DNA of 64,000 bases from Streptomyces sp. NBC_01142 (lineage in GTDB: Bacteria > Actinomycetota > Actinomycetes > Streptomycetales > Streptomycetaceae). Position 1 is the first letter of the stretch, and each line of letters begins with the position of its first letter. The notes below the pieces were generated by a model that saw nothing but the letters and a program-made list of their open reading frames with translations, was not told the DNA's origin and made no database searches. Shown here in pieces: positions 7,804-16,772 of this stretch. The stretch spans positions 496,001 to 560,000 of the forward strand of contig NZ_JAPEOR010000003.1 in assembly GCF_026341125.1 (NCBI RefSeq), given 5' to 3'. The position numbers and the translations under genes were made by a program.

Positions 7804-9996
7804 GTGACGTGGTTGCGGGCGCTGAGGGAGATTGTGCGTTCCGGGCTGACGATCGAGCGGACGCGGCTCGAGCCCCTGGTCGCACTGCGCGCGGCGGCCG
7901 GAGTGGCGATCGTGATCGGACTCGCGCTGTGGCTCGTCTCACCCGCGTACGCCGCGTCCTCCGCGCTCGGTGCGTTCTCGGCCGGTGCTGCCACGTTCCA
8001 GCGGAGCTGGCGTCCGCGCAAGGTGATCGCGCTGGCCGCAGGTGCTGGTCTCGCTCTCAGCACGTTCCTGGGCTACCTCGCGGCGGGGCACCTTGTGACG
8101 TTCCTCCTGCTGCTCGCCACATGGTCCTTTGTCGCCGGGATGGCCTGGGCCGTCGGACCGACCGCCGGGATCGTCTCGGCCGCAACGGTCGCCGGCATGC
8201 TGGTGATCATCACCCTGCCCACCAGCGTCGGGCAGGCCCTGGAACACGCCGCTGTCATCGCGCTCGGCGGAGTGGTGCAGGCGACACTGATCCTGCTGTT
8301 CCCGATCCGCAGATGGGGAGCGCACCGAGACGCGCTCGCCGACGCCTTGGCCGCCGTGGCGGACTACGCCAGACGGCTGAGTCATGACCCGACGGCCCCC
8401 TTCGACGCGAAACCGATGATGACGGCCCGAAGCGCTGCCGCCGTCACGCCGTCACAAGCGCGCCGTCGGCCTGCCGCCCTGCACGGCCCACGCGGCCTGG
8501 CCGAACGCATCCGCCCCGCCGTCGCCGCTCTCGCCGACCCCCGGGTCGGCGCTCCGGCGGAAGGGCCGGGACGAGACCGGGCGCGGGAAGTGCTGGGCGC
8601 GGCCGCCGACGTCCTGGACGCCGCCGCCCGTTCGATCCGTCGTGGCACCCCGGCCCAGGTGCCCTCCGGGGCAATGGAGACCTTGCGGATCGACGAGGGG
8701 GACGAGGTGTTGGAAGGGCCTGCGCGGCAGGCCGCCGTCCGGCTGGCGAGTCTGCTCGGCGAGGTTCTGGAGACCGCCGACAGCTGCGACACACACGTGG
8801 TACCCGCGCCGGCCCGCGGTGCGGCGGATGCCCCGCCACTGCTCCGTCCGACGATGTTCCGGCTGGTGCCGGTCGTCCTGCGCGCGATGCGCCGCGAACT
8901 CCACCGTGACTCGCCCGTACTCCGGCACGCCGTACGTCTCGCCACGGTGGCCTGCCTCGGCTACGCGCTCGGTACGGCGCTCCCTCTGGGCCACGGCTAC
9001 TGGGCGCCGATCGCCTCCGTGATGGTGATGCGGCCGGACTTCCACCAGACCTACGCGCGTGCCGTGGCCCGCTTCACCGGCACCCTGGTGGGCGTCGCAC
9101 TGGCCACAGGAGTGGTGCAACTGGCCCACCCGGACGCATACCTGTCCGGCGGGCTGGCCGTGGTCTCGGCCGCGCTGTCGTACTTGCTGATGCGCACCGG
9201 CTACGTGGCCTCGCAGTCCTTCACGGCGGCGTACGTCGTCTTCCTGCTCGGAATGGGCGGCGAGGCCTGGGACCAGACAGTGCGGGACCGGGTGCTGCTC
9301 ACCCTGGTCGGCGGCGCGCTCGCGGTAGTGGCGTACGTGGTTTTCCCGGCCTGGGAGACACCGCGGCTGCTGGATCGGCTCGCGGACTGGCTCGCCGCGA
9401 ACGGGCGGTACGCGGCGGCGGTGGTCCGCGGCTACGGCGATCCCGCAGGGCAGCGCCGCGCGGACGTACGGCAGGCGCTGCTCGCCAGCCGTGACGCGAA
9501 CGCCGCTTGGGGCGAGGCCTTCGGCCGGGCCAAGCAGGAGCCCGTACGTCATCGAGGGCTGACCCGCAGGGAGGCGGAGGACGCCCAGGAGGCGGTCCAG
9601 TCGCTGGGGCAGGCAGCGATGCTGCTGGAGACCCACCTGCCGGAACGCGGTGCGCGACCCGTTCCCGAAGCCGCACGGTTCGCCGAGGCCCTGGAGGCGG
9701 ACACCGCGCAGGCAGCGCGAGAGGTGCGCGCACGGCGGAACCCCGACTGGGACCGGGTCGAAGAGGCGCTCGATGCCTGGGAAGGTGCCGACAGCGGTAT
9801 GGATCCGGTGGTGCGGCGCGGGGCCGAACTCCAGCTGCAGGCCCTGGAGGAGCTCGCGACCGCCGTGGACAGGACGCCGCTGGAGCGGGATGTCGCGTCG
9901 TCTCGGCAGGAGCGCCATGCACGTGCGGAAGAGGAAGAGGAATCCCGACGCGAACGTGACACGGGCCCGGCCCCGCCGCCGAAGGAGGAAGGCTGA
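7804..9996 (+). CDS. FUSC-family inner-membrane exporter-like protein
   Basis: A 730-residue FUSC (fusaric-acid/aromatic-acid exporter-like) protein. Two membrane blocks of about five to six helices each occupy residues ~20-165 and ~355-525. Each is followed by a cytoplasmic helical region; the first begins RRWGAHRDALADALAAVADYA. The second membrane block starts with LATVACLGYALGTALPLGHG then YWAPIASVMVMRPDF, the best-conserved family signature. The C-terminus is charged (RHARAEEEEESRRERDTG). GTG at 7804 (MTWLRALREIV) is chosen because the frame further upstream is low-complexity R/P-rich sequence. Substrate unknown; no membrane-fusion partner gene is nearby, as is usual in Gram-positives. 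Confidence 0.85.
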   Translation: MTWLRALREIVRSGLTIERTRLEPLVALRAAAGVAIVIGLALWLVSPAYAASSALGAFSAGAATFQRSWRPRKVIALAAGAGLALSTFLGYLAAGHLVTFLLLLATWSFVAGMAWAVGPTAGIVSAATVAGMLVIITLPTSVGQALEHAAVIALGGVVQATLILLFPIRRWGAHRDALADALAAVADYARRLSHDPTAPFDAKPMMTARSAAAVTPSQARRRPAALHGPRGLAERIRPAVAALADPRVGAPAEGPGRDRAREVLGAAADVLDAAARSIRRGTPAQVPSGAMETLRIDEGDEVLEGPARQAAVRLASLLGEVLETADSCDTHVVPAPARGAADAPPLLRPTMFRLVPVVLRAMRRELHRDSPVLRHAVRLATVACLGYALGTALPLGHGYWAPIASVMVMRPDFHQTYARAVARFTGTLVGVALATGVVQLAHPDAYLSGGLAVVSAALSYLLMRTGYVASQSFTAAYVVFLLGMGGEAWDQTVRDRVLLTLVGGALAVVAYVVFPAWETPRLLDRLADWLAANGRYAAAVVRGYGDPAGQRRADVRQALLASRDANAAWGEAFGRAKQEPVRHRGLTRREAEDAQEAVQSLGQAAMLLETHLPERGARPVPEAARFAEALEADTAQAAREVRARRNPDWDRVEEALDAWEGADSGMDPVVRRGAELQLQALEELATAVDRTPLERDVASSRQERHARAEEEEESRRERDTGPAPPPKEEG

Positions 9997-10117
9997 GCAT
10001 GGCCGGGGCCGGCGCCGCACGGCGTCCGCGCGACCGGACCCTGGCCGTCCGGCAGTTGCCCGGCACGCGATTGCCCGATCGCTTCGCGAGGGGCCTTCCG
10101 GAAGCGGGCCTGCCAGG

Positions 10118-10699
10118 ATGAGCCTCTATCGTGCAGACGTGACCGGTACCGCACAGCGTCCACTGCTCTTCCTCGATGTCGACGGACCACTCATTCCCTT
10201 CGGCGCGGCGCCGCAGCAGTATCCGGACGGCTATCCGACCTATCAAACGGGCCCGGAACCACGGGGGGCCGACTCGAATCCACTGCTGGCCAGGATCAAT
10301 CCCGAGCTCGGGCCCCGGTTGGCGGCGCTGGCGTGCGATCTGGTCTGGGCCACCACATGGATGGGCGACGCGAACGAGTGCATCGCCCCGCGGATCGGCC
10401 TGCCGGAGTTGGCGGTGGCGATCTGGCCGGAGCCGTCCGACCGGGATGAGCAGGATGAGCGGGACGGGCTGCATTGGAAAACCCGAGCCCTCGTCGACCG
10501 GGCAGCCGGGCGCTCCTTCGTCTGGGTCGACGATGAGATCACTGACATTGACCGGGCCTGGGTCTGCGCACACCATCAAGGACAAGCCCTGCTCCATCGT
10601 GTCGACCCCCGCCAGGGCCTCACCGAAGCGGACTTCGTCGCTCTCCACGAGTGGTTGCGCAGGACTCACGTAACGCCCCCGCCCTGTGGCGCGGCGTAG
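10118..10699 (+). CDS. HAD-like domain protein
   Basis: A 193-residue soluble protein with a HAD-type first motif, LLFLDVDGPLIPFG, near the N-terminus (residues ~15-28), a second part LVWATTWMGDANE, and an acidic motif FVWVDDEITDID near the end that would fill the metal-binding position. The pattern fits actinobacterial 'HAD domain-containing secondary-structure' proteins of unknown substrate rather than a specific phosphatase: there is no large cap domain and the length is short. ATG 10118 is preceded by a weak CCAGG; the frame open from 9650 is an overlap with the FUSC gene. Function beyond the fold is not inferred. Confidence 0.72.
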   Translation: MSLYRADVTGTAQRPLLFLDVDGPLIPFGAAPQQYPDGYPTYQTGPEPRGADSNPLLARINPELGPRLAALACDLVWATTWMGDANECIAPRIGLPELAVAIWPEPSDRDEQDERDGLHWKTRALVDRAAGRSFVWVDDEITDIDRAWVCAHHQGQALLHRVDPRQGLTEADFVALHEWLRRTHVTPPPCGAA

Positions 10700-10930
10700 G
10701 ACTGCCCCGGAGTCAGGCTGTCCGCAGACAGAGGCGAATCATGCCGAGGGCGACGTTCACCTGGCAGGGAGACGTTCAACTGGCAGGGAGACTGGCGCGG
10801 CCACCGAGTGGAACCCGGCTGTGCCGCAGGCCCGCGACGGTAGTTACGGTGGGGTCGACCGGACCGCCTGCCATGTGATGCCACCGGCTGACACCGCGCA
10901 GGGCTGTCCCCGCACGAAGGGAAGGCTGCC

Positions 10931-11368
10931 ATGAGTGACTCCGCGGAGCCGGCGCGGCGGGACGCGACACCGACGGTCGTCGAACCCGTCCCGGACCTTC
11001 AGCTCCAGCTTCTGATCAGGCTCCTCGGGCAAGACCCTCGGTCAAGTCTGCCGATCACGCTGAACATTCCCGGCGGCGTGCTGTACGGCGATCTGATCGC
11101 CCACGAGGCATGGAAGGCCGACTGGGCGCAGAGCCTGCGTCGGATGGAAGGACCGGGCGCGCACCTGCTCGCGAAGTTCCCCGAAACAGTGGACCAGATA
11201 ATCGACGAACTGCACGGTGAGGACGGCAACGGTTCACAGGGGCTTCCGCGGTGGATCCACTTGCGGAGCGTCACCATCGTCACCGGCGCGAAGAAGCCGG
11301 TGACATCGCCGCTCTGGCGGGCGCGGCTCGCCGACATATCCGGCTGGTCTCTCGGCAAACCCGCGTAG
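10931..11368 (+). CDS. GvpU-family gas-vesicle accessory protein homologue
   Basis: A 145-residue protein whose layout follows GvpU of Bacillus megaterium. A strand ITLNIPGGVLYGDLIAHEAW corresponds to the family's L-N-V-x-G-x-V-x-G-x-(L/M)-I stretch. It is followed by a helical middle, then WIHLRSVTIVTGAKK and PLWRARLADISGWSLGK, matching the family's (F/W)IHL...I...G, then WR.(K/R)IA...G(F/W).LGK. Ribosome site GAAGGGAAGG precedes ATG 10931. No gvpA, gvpF or other gas-vesicle gene lies in the window, so the protein either acts on vesicle genes elsewhere or has another, stress-linked job, as is common for Streptomyces gvp genes. Family call is from remembered sequence pattern. Confidence 0.68.
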   Translation: MSDSAEPARRDATPTVVEPVPDLQLQLLIRLLGQDPRSSLPITLNIPGGVLYGDLIAHEAWKADWAQSLRRMEGPGAHLLAKFPETVDQIIDELHGEDGNGSQGLPRWIHLRSVTIVTGAKKPVTSPLWRARLADISGWSLGKPA

Positions 11369-11452
11369 CCGGCAGGCGGCGCAATTCGCCGTCACGATGG
11401 GAATGCCGAGTCGGCGGGCCAGTTCGCGCGCGGCATGAGGCCGGTCGAGGCG

Positions 11453-11962
11453 TCAGGTACTGAGCAGACGGACGAAGAATGACCGGTATTGCCTCAAGGC
11501 GAGGCGCAGGTCCTCGGTGGCGGCCTCCTCGCCGCGGTGCCATTGACTTTCGAGCCCCTGTTTGTGGTCGGTGAATGTGGCGGCGAGCAGCTGCATGACC
11601 TCGGCGACCAGCTCGTCTGCCGCGCGCACGGAGTCCTGCGGGTCGTCGACGAATCGCTGCTGGATCTCCTGCCACCGTGAACGGAGCTCTTCCGCCTCCT
11701 GCTGTCCCAGGAGCGGGTCGGTTCCGGGCTCCTGCTGCGACGCATCGCGTGGGCCGGAATCAAAGGCCGAGTCGTCTCGCGCCTCGTCCGCGATGCGGGT
11801 TCTCGGCGTCACTTCGCCCACTTCAGGGGCTGCCATCCGGTCATTCCCCTTCGCGGGCTGCTGCGGTGCCTCAGTTTCCGTCCGCGCGATGTCCTCGGTG
11901 GAAACTCGTTCTTCGGTGGGTGGGGATCCCTCGTCGCGCCTGAATATGTTTTCTCCCTGCAC
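11453..11962 (-). CDS. Small helical protein related to its upstream neighbour
   Basis: Hypothetical 169-residue soluble protein. The first ~90 residues are charged and disordered-looking (E, T, P, Q, D rich); the last ~75 form a helical unit with RWQEIQQRFVDDPQDSVRAA and LRLALRQYRSFFVRLL. The same two blocks occur in the next gene upstream (12016-12567), namely WTSVQEHFVDNPDQAV and LRSAMVHYRALFEELL, so the two are paralogous domains. It has no membrane segment, unlike the neighbour. The ATG at 11962 has AGAGACGTG upstream, a weak ribosome site. It lies 53 bp after the neighbour's stop, probably in the same transcript. Function unknown. Confidence 0.72.
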   Translation of the reverse strand: MQGENIFRRDEGSPPTEERVSTEDIARTETEAPQQPAKGNDRMAAPEVGEVTPRTRIADEARDDSAFDSGPRDASQQEPGTDPLLGQQEAEELRSRWQEIQQRFVDDPQDSVRAADELVAEVMQLLAATFTDHKQGLESQWHRGEEAATEDLRLALRQYRSFFVRLLST

Positions 11963-12015
11963 GTCTCTTCACCTCCACGGGGCGGTGGCGGTACCCGGTT
12001 CCGCCCGGTGGGCAT

Positions 12016-12567
12016 TCATGGGCGCTCATCACCTGACGGGTGCGTGTCGTCTTTGAGTAGTTCCTCGAACAGTGCGCGGTAGTGGACCATCGCGCTCCGC
12101 AGTTCTTCTGTCGAAGTGTCCCTGCTGCCGACGCGGCCGTTGATCTCGTGGGCGATGCGGTAGTGCTCCAGCGTTCGGCCGTGCTCGACCGAGAGGTCTC
12201 GCTGCTGTTGTTCGTAGCCCTCGGTGGGGTAGCCGCGCTCGCTCATCAAGGTGATCACGAGCCGGTCTGCCTCGCCCACGGCCTGATCGGGGTTGTCGAC
12301 GAAATGCTCCTGCACGCTGGTCCAGTCCCGTGCATACCGGTCCCGGACCGCTGAAGGGAGCGCCCTGATCTCGAGGTCCGCATGGCGCTGCTCTCTCGCA
12401 GTCAGGTCGCGCTCGGCTGCGCGACGACCATGTTCCGCCTCGACCGTGCGATCGTATTCCGGGCCGAAACGCTCCTGCAGATGCCGACGCCGGACCGTGG
12501 TCCGCACCGCCAGCGCGACCAGGATCAGGACAATCACGGCAGCCGCGATGATGATTCCTGTCCACAT
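12016..12567 (-). CDS. Membrane-anchored small helical protein
   Basis: Hypothetical 183-residue protein with one N-terminal transmembrane helix (MWTGIIIAAAVIVLILVALA) followed by a basic stretch VRTTVRRRHLQERFG, so the N-terminus is outside and the rest cytoplasmic. Then comes a long charged helical region with RDLTAREQRHADLEIR and the domain shared with 11453-11962 (EHFVDNPDQAVGEADRLV). I recall this arrangement as a frequent uncharacterised Streptomyces protein, often beside stress genes. The start ATG at 12567 is chosen because GGAGG lies five bases upstream; the in-frame GTG 12 bases earlier overlaps that ribosome site. Confidence 0.78.
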   Translation of the reverse strand: MWTGIIIAAAVIVLILVALAVRTTVRRRHLQERFGPEYDRTVEAEHGRRAAERDLTAREQRHADLEIRALPSAVRDRYARDWTSVQEHFVDNPDQAVGEADRLVITLMSERGYPTEGYEQQQRDLSVEHGRTLEHYRIAHEINGRVGSRDTSTEELRSAMVHYRALFEELLKDDTHPSGDERP

Positions 12568-12671
12568 CGCGTCCTCCACTCACTCGACAGACGCGCGCGC
12601 CGCAGAGCAGACTCCGTTCCCGGACTGCCCTCGCTCAATGGGCTTCGCGAACGTCCCCGGATCGCGCCGCT

Positions 12672-12827
12672 CTACCAGTAGTGTCGCCGCCCGCCGACCG
12701 CATGCCCGACCGCCCCCAAGATCCACAGGATTGCCCCGATCACGATAAGAATGACCCCGATGGTCCACAGGATGCCGATACCGGCGACGAGACCGATGAC
12801 GAGCAGAATGAGACCAAGAACAATCAC
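12672..12827 (-). CDS. DUF6131-family small membrane peptide
   Basis: A 51-residue peptide: two hydrophobic segments (MIVLGLILLVIGLVAGIG and IGVILIVIGAILWILGAVG) and a short basic tail HAVGGRRHYW. This is the familiar DUF6131 family of tiny actinobacterial membrane proteins. GTG start at 12827 has GGAGG five bases upstream. It lies 104 bp upstream of the 12016-12567 gene on the same strand, and the shared membrane/stress character suggests one unit. No function is known for the family. Confidence 0.82.
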   Translation of the reverse strand: MIVLGLILLVIGLVAGIGILWTIGVILIVIGAILWILGAVGHAVGGRRHYW

Positions 12828-12972
12828 GGTGTCCTCCGAACTCGCAGAAACATCCCAATATCACTCTGCGCCTCGGCTGTCCTGGCGGCAACCGCGGCAA
12901 TGCGGAGCCCGCAACCGGAGATTCTGCTATGCCGTCGGCTTCGGTCTCAGCACCTCCGGAGTTCCGCGCACC

Positions 12973-13341
12973 TCAGGAGTCCTCCTCCATCCCAATGGCC
13001 TTTCTCAGCGATTCGAATGCCTCGCCGGTCGGGCTGTTCCGCTCTTCCAGAAGTGCACGTGCGATGGCGTCGAGCTTGAGCTGGATGGCGCGTTCGGCTC
13101 GGCGTTCGGCGTTCTTGAGAAGAGCCAGCAGTAGCAGGGTCACCGAAACCATGGTGTCCCCGACAAGAAGCTGCCAGCTCGCCGGCAGGCCCGCGGCGTG
13201 GACCCCGATGAACGCGCCGACGAGGAGAAGACAGAACGAGAAGAAGAGCGGGGAGCTGGTGAGGTTCGACGCTCGCTCCGCGAAGCGCTCGAACGGCCCT
13301 CGCCCCTCGCTGCCTCTTTCGGCCGGATGTTGAAGAGTCAT
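12973..13341 (-). CDS. Low-affinity iron permease-like membrane protein
   Basis: A 122-residue protein of the low-affinity iron permease family in its short bacterial form. After FERFAERASNLTSSPLFF, the conserved family opening, come two helices (FFSFCLLLVGAFIGVHAAGL and LLVGDTMVSVTLLLLALLKN), then an amphipathic helix with RAIQLKLDAIARAL that ends the domain. The start ATG 13341 (MTLQHPAERG) lacks a clear ribosome site, so the message may be leaderless. Iron transport is shown only for yeast relatives; bacterial members are untested, so the function is tentative. Confidence 0.78.
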   Translation of the reverse strand: MTLQHPAERGSEGRGPFERFAERASNLTSSPLFFSFCLLLVGAFIGVHAAGLPASWQLLVGDTMVSVTLLLLALLKNAERRAERAIQLKLDAIARALLEERNSPTGEAFESLRKAIGMEEDS

Positions 13342-13698
13342 GGATGCTGGGTACCCGGGGAGACCGCGACCGCACCTGCTTCTCCCCACGGATGCAAACG
13401 GCAGGTGCCCCGAAGGCCGAACGTTGTCCGCCTTTGCCGCCGGGGTCCTGTTCCGGGACCGGTGCCATCGTTGCCGGTGTCCTCCCGCGCCTTCACGGCC
13501 AGGAGGATGGCGTTCCCTCCCTCGGGACCGTCAGGCAACGGCGGGGAGATCGAATTTCACCGAGAGGGACATGGACGCGGTCCTGGACGACACCGGGCCG
13601 TCGCCCTTTTCGAGGAGCTCGCACACCCATGACGGGCCCGGCGGCCGGTTGGTCGACGCCGCGCCCGTCAAGGTGCCGATGGACACCGTCGGCTCGCG
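13342..13698. other. 357-bp gap, no gene recognised
   Basis: Lies upstream of the iron-permease-like gene and downstream of the convergent-side end of the glutamate-binding gene. Frames on both strands give low-complexity translations. No convincing promoter or hairpin was found. Confidence 0.4.
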
Positions 13699-14622
13699 TC
13701 AGTAGCGCTGGACCATTGCCGCCCCGCCGTACTTGGAGCCGGACAGGCCGAGCGTCGCGTCGTACGCCTTCTTGTGGTCGCCGTTCTCGTCGTGTGCCTC
13801 GATGGCGTCCGAAACGGCGTCACGCAGCACCTTGTCGTCCTTGTTCATACCGATGCCGTAGGGCTCCTCGGTGAACGGGTTGCCGACGACCTTCAGCTTG
13901 TCCGGGCGCTGTGCGGCGTAGCCCATGAGGATGGCATCGTCCGTGGTGACGGCATCGACCTCCTGGGCGAGCAGTCGCCGAACACACTCGGAGTACTTGG
14001 GCGCCTCGACGGTCGTGGTGTTGTAGTCGGGTTTCTTGATCTCCCGGAGCGCGGTTGCGCCCTTGACCGAGCAGACCGTCTTGCCCTCCAGGGAGAACGG
14101 CCCGCCGATCGTCCCGTCGCTCTCACGGACCAGCAGGTCGGCACCCGCCTTGTAGTACGGGCCGGCGAATCCCACTTGCTTCTTGCGCTCGTCGTTGATC
14201 GTGTACGTGCCGACGTACAGGTCGATCTCGCCCTTGGAGATGGCGGCTTCGCGGTTGCTGGTGTCGACCGTCTTGAACTCGATCATGTCCGGCGAGAAGC
14301 CGAGGTCCGCAGCGATCATCTTGGCGATCTCGATGTCGAAGCCGGACCGCTTGCCGTTCGCTTCCTCGAAGCCGAGGAACGGCTGGTCGTTCTTGGCGCC
14401 GATGACGAGCTTGCCGGCCTCCTGGGCCTTCTCCAGGGTCGGGGAGTCGATGTTGACGTCCTGGGCGACCTGGTACGTGGGCAGCGAGGGCCGTTCCTGG
14501 TACCTGGAGCTACTGGTGGGCCCGTCACTCGCGTCGCCGGAGTCGCCACCACAAGCGGTTGCGGTGAGGGCGACCGCAAGGACAGCGATCGCCGAGGCTG
14601 CGGCGGACTTACAGGACTTCAT
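13699..14622 (-). CDS. Glutamate-type ABC transporter solute-binding lipoprotein
   Basis: A 307-residue family-3 solute-binding protein, closest in style to glutamate-binding GluB. The signal peptide ends in a lipobox, VALTATACGGDSGD, so it should be anchored outside the membrane. The mature part has the amino-acid-binding pattern GKLVIGAKNDQPFLGFE, SGFDIEIAKMIAADLGF, EGKTVCSVKGAT and VDAVTTDDAILMGYA, and the ligand-site segment IDLYVGTYTINDERKK. The usual partners (ATPase GluA, permeases GluC and GluD) are absent on either side, so this is an orphan binding protein that must use a transporter encoded elsewhere or act as a sensor. AAGGA precedes the ATG. Confidence 0.9.
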   Translation of the reverse strand: MKSCKSAAASAIAVLAVALTATACGGDSGDASDGPTSSSRYQERPSLPTYQVAQDVNIDSPTLEKAQEAGKLVIGAKNDQPFLGFEEANGKRSGFDIEIAKMIAADLGFSPDMIEFKTVDTSNREAAISKGEIDLYVGTYTINDERKKQVGFAGPYYKAGADLLVRESDGTIGGPFSLEGKTVCSVKGATALREIKKPDYNTTTVEAPKYSECVRRLLAQEVDAVTTDDAILMGYAAQRPDKLKVVGNPFTEEPYGIGMNKDDKVLRDAVSDAIEAHDENGDHKKAYDATLGLSGSKYGGAAMVQRY

Positions 14623-15115
14623 GGTGGAACATCCTTCATTTCAGCAAGTTCGGGAGATTCGGCGGCCGGGGACACGAGCATCGCCGCAAGCCGTCGCGCC
14701 TCAGGGGTGCAGGATCTTGGCCGCTGACCACCTGAGAGCCGCACCGGGTACGTTCCGGCCTGTGCGTCGAAGCCCAACGCCCTCCGGGGCAGCGGCTTCC
14801 CGTCGATCGCCGCCCGGTCGCCCCGTACTGAGGACGGCGCCCCCGGGAACCGAATCGCCCGCCATCGGCTCTCTGCTCCGTCCCCCTCGATTGTGAGGAC
14901 AGTAAGGACACGGCTATCTCACCGTCATTACATCTGAGCGGAACTTGAGCATCACGTTCCGGCTACGGCCGGACACTGCCCGCGTGGACCCGGGGTGGGT
15001 GCAGGCGTGCGTGGAGGAGCCTCCGCTCGGTCACGCCTCCGTGGGCGGCATGGTGACGCAGTCCTGCGCCTTCTCGGCCTGCACCCGGTGCACTCCGGAG
15101 TCGCCGGAGCGCCCC
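14623..15115. other. 493-bp gap, no gene recognised
   Basis: Between the start of the binding-protein gene and the stop of the P450 gene. It should hold the promoter of the binding-protein gene. A less GC-rich patch around 14890-14945 (TTGTGAGGACAGTAAGGACA) could be a promoter, but no spacing fits well enough to call. Confidence 0.4.
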
Positions 15116-16408
15116 TCACGCCCGCGGCGCCCGCGAGGTGGTGGCCGCTGCCGATCGGGTCACCGGAACTCTCCGTGGCGCCCGGAACGACAGCAGCCCC
15201 AGCATGTCGGCCTCTCCGTCGTCGAGGAGCCGCACATCCGGAAGCAACCGGGCGGCCGTGTGCAGTGCCACCGCCGCCTCGGTGCGCGCCAGGAGGGCTC
15301 CCGGGCAGCGGTGCCGACCGGCACCGAAGGACAGATGGCGGCGGGTGTTCTCCCGGTACGGGCAGAGCCGCTCCGGCTCCTCGAAGACGGACGGGTCGGA
15401 CCCCGTACCCATCAGCATCAACAGCAGCTCCGCCCCTGCCGGCACCCGGACCCCGGACAGTTCCGTCTCCCGCGCCGCCACTCTGCGCCACGTGGTGACC
15501 GGTGGTTCGCGGCGCAGCACCTCCTCCACCCAGGCCCGCGCGAAGTCCTCGTCCGCGGCGGCCTTCGACCACGCCGACGGGTCGGCGCAGGTGGTGCGCA
15601 CCACCGTGGAGATCAGCTGTCCGGTCGTGGACTGGCCGGCGATGAGTACGAAGAAGCACACCGCAACCGCGGTCGGCACATCCAGTGCAGTACCGTCCGG
15701 CAGCCGGTGACCGCGCAGGGCACCGATCAGTCCCTCCGCGGACTGCCCGTCGGTGACCTGTTCGGTCAGCCACTGGTGGAACTCCCCGACCAGCCCTGCC
15801 AGCGCGATCTGGCGGTCGGGAGCCGGTCTGCCGTAGAACAGCTCCAGAGCCGCGTCGCTCCATTCCACAAGTGTCTCGGCCGGTACCCCTCGTACGCCGA
15901 GCATCCGCATCATCACCCGGCAGGGCAGCAGACTCGCGAAGCGACCCGAGAGGTCGTACGTGCTTGTCGCGGCCAGGTCGCCCTGGGCCGGGGCCAGCAA
16001 CTCCCGGGCCGTCTCCTCGATCACGGGAACCGCGGCGCTGACGCGGGAGGCATCGAAGAACCGGGTGACCAGCCGGCGCAGTCCCGTATGGCTGGGGCCA
16101 CCGTTGTTGGCGAGGGCGGGCGGCAGGGTGAAACCCGCCCGGGCGAGGATCCGCAGGACCGGGACAGGCAGCCGGGTGACGGCGTGCTGGGCGTTGTCCG
16201 GCAGGAAACCGGCCGGGTCGAGGAGTATCCGTTCCACGTCGGCGTACCGGCTGACCAGCCACAGACCGGTACCGGGGTCGTGGTGAACCGGTGAGGAGCG
16301 CCGGAGCGCGGCGAGTGCCGGGTAGGGGTCGGCGACGAACGGGTCGCCGAAGAGGTCCAGAACGCCGAGGGCGTCCTCACCGACGACCGGAGTCGTACCG
16401 CCTGTCAT
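15116..16408 (-). CDS. Cytochrome P450 monooxygenase
   Basis: A 430-residue soluble bacterial P450. The heme-thiolate motif FGAGRHRCPG has its cysteine at about residue 368. The I-helix oxygen-activation segment is LIAGQSTTGQLI and the K-helix ExxR lies in VEEVLRREPPVTTW. The N-terminus is VLDLFGDPFVADPYPALAAL and meander residues follow normally, so the enzyme looks intact. The start ATG 16408 has GGAAGG just upstream; the longer open frame to 16681 is arginine-rich and rejected. No ferredoxin or ferredoxin reductase gene and no biosynthetic genes adjoin it, so the substrate is unknown. The P450 superfamily is certain; the subfamily cannot be told by eye. Confidence 0.92.
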   Translation of the reverse strand: MTGGTTPVVGEDALGVLDLFGDPFVADPYPALAALRRSSPVHHDPGTGLWLVSRYADVERILLDPAGFLPDNAQHAVTRLPVPVLRILARAGFTLPPALANNGGPSHTGLRRLVTRFFDASRVSAAVPVIEETARELLAPAQGDLAATSTYDLSGRFASLLPCRVMMRMLGVRGVPAETLVEWSDAALELFYGRPAPDRQIALAGLVGEFHQWLTEQVTDGQSAEGLIGALRGHRLPDGTALDVPTAVAVCFFVLIAGQSTTGQLISTVVRTTCADPSAWSKAAADEDFARAWVEEVLRREPPVTTWRRVAARETELSGVRVPAGAELLLMLMGTGSDPSVFEEPERLCPYRENTRRHLSFGAGRHRCPGALLARTEAAVALHTAARLLPDVRLLDDGEADMLGLLSFRAPRRVPVTRSAAATTSRAPRA

Positions 16409-16772
16409 GCTTTCCTTCCCGCGGGACGCGCGCACGCATCGGTGGCGCCCTTCGCGCGTGGCTCCGTCGGCCGGACCCTCGCGGCGTTCCCGCACGACCT
16501 CCCTGTCGCAGCCACTATGCATGTCCGACTGCGGTGCCCGGCGATCGGGTCCGGACGGACACCGCCGCCCCCGCCCTTCGGCAGAACACCGCACGGCCGA
16601 CGGCCGGGGCGTACGCGACCCGAACCGCCGCGGCCCGTGCCTCGCGCCTGCCTGCTCCTTGGGGAGGGCTGCTCCGGTCACGCTGCCGTCACGTTCCTGT
16701 CACGCCCCGAAAGGCAGACTCATTCTGGGTCCGTTGGGCTTTGCGCCCATTCCTCCCACGGAAGGAAAAAGG
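16409..16772. other. 364-bp divergent gap, no gene recognised
   Basis: Separates the divergently transcribed P450 and secreted-protein genes, so it must hold both promoters. A GAAGGAAAAAGG ribosome site for the plus gene closes it. A frame open across it on the plus strand is R/P-rich and not coding-like. Confidence 0.45.

Noticed and set aside
11280..11675. Small minus-strand frame of 131 codons with R/A-rich sequence
   Set aside because: Overlaps both the GvpU-like gene and the 11453-11962 gene in shadow phase and has no ribosome site.
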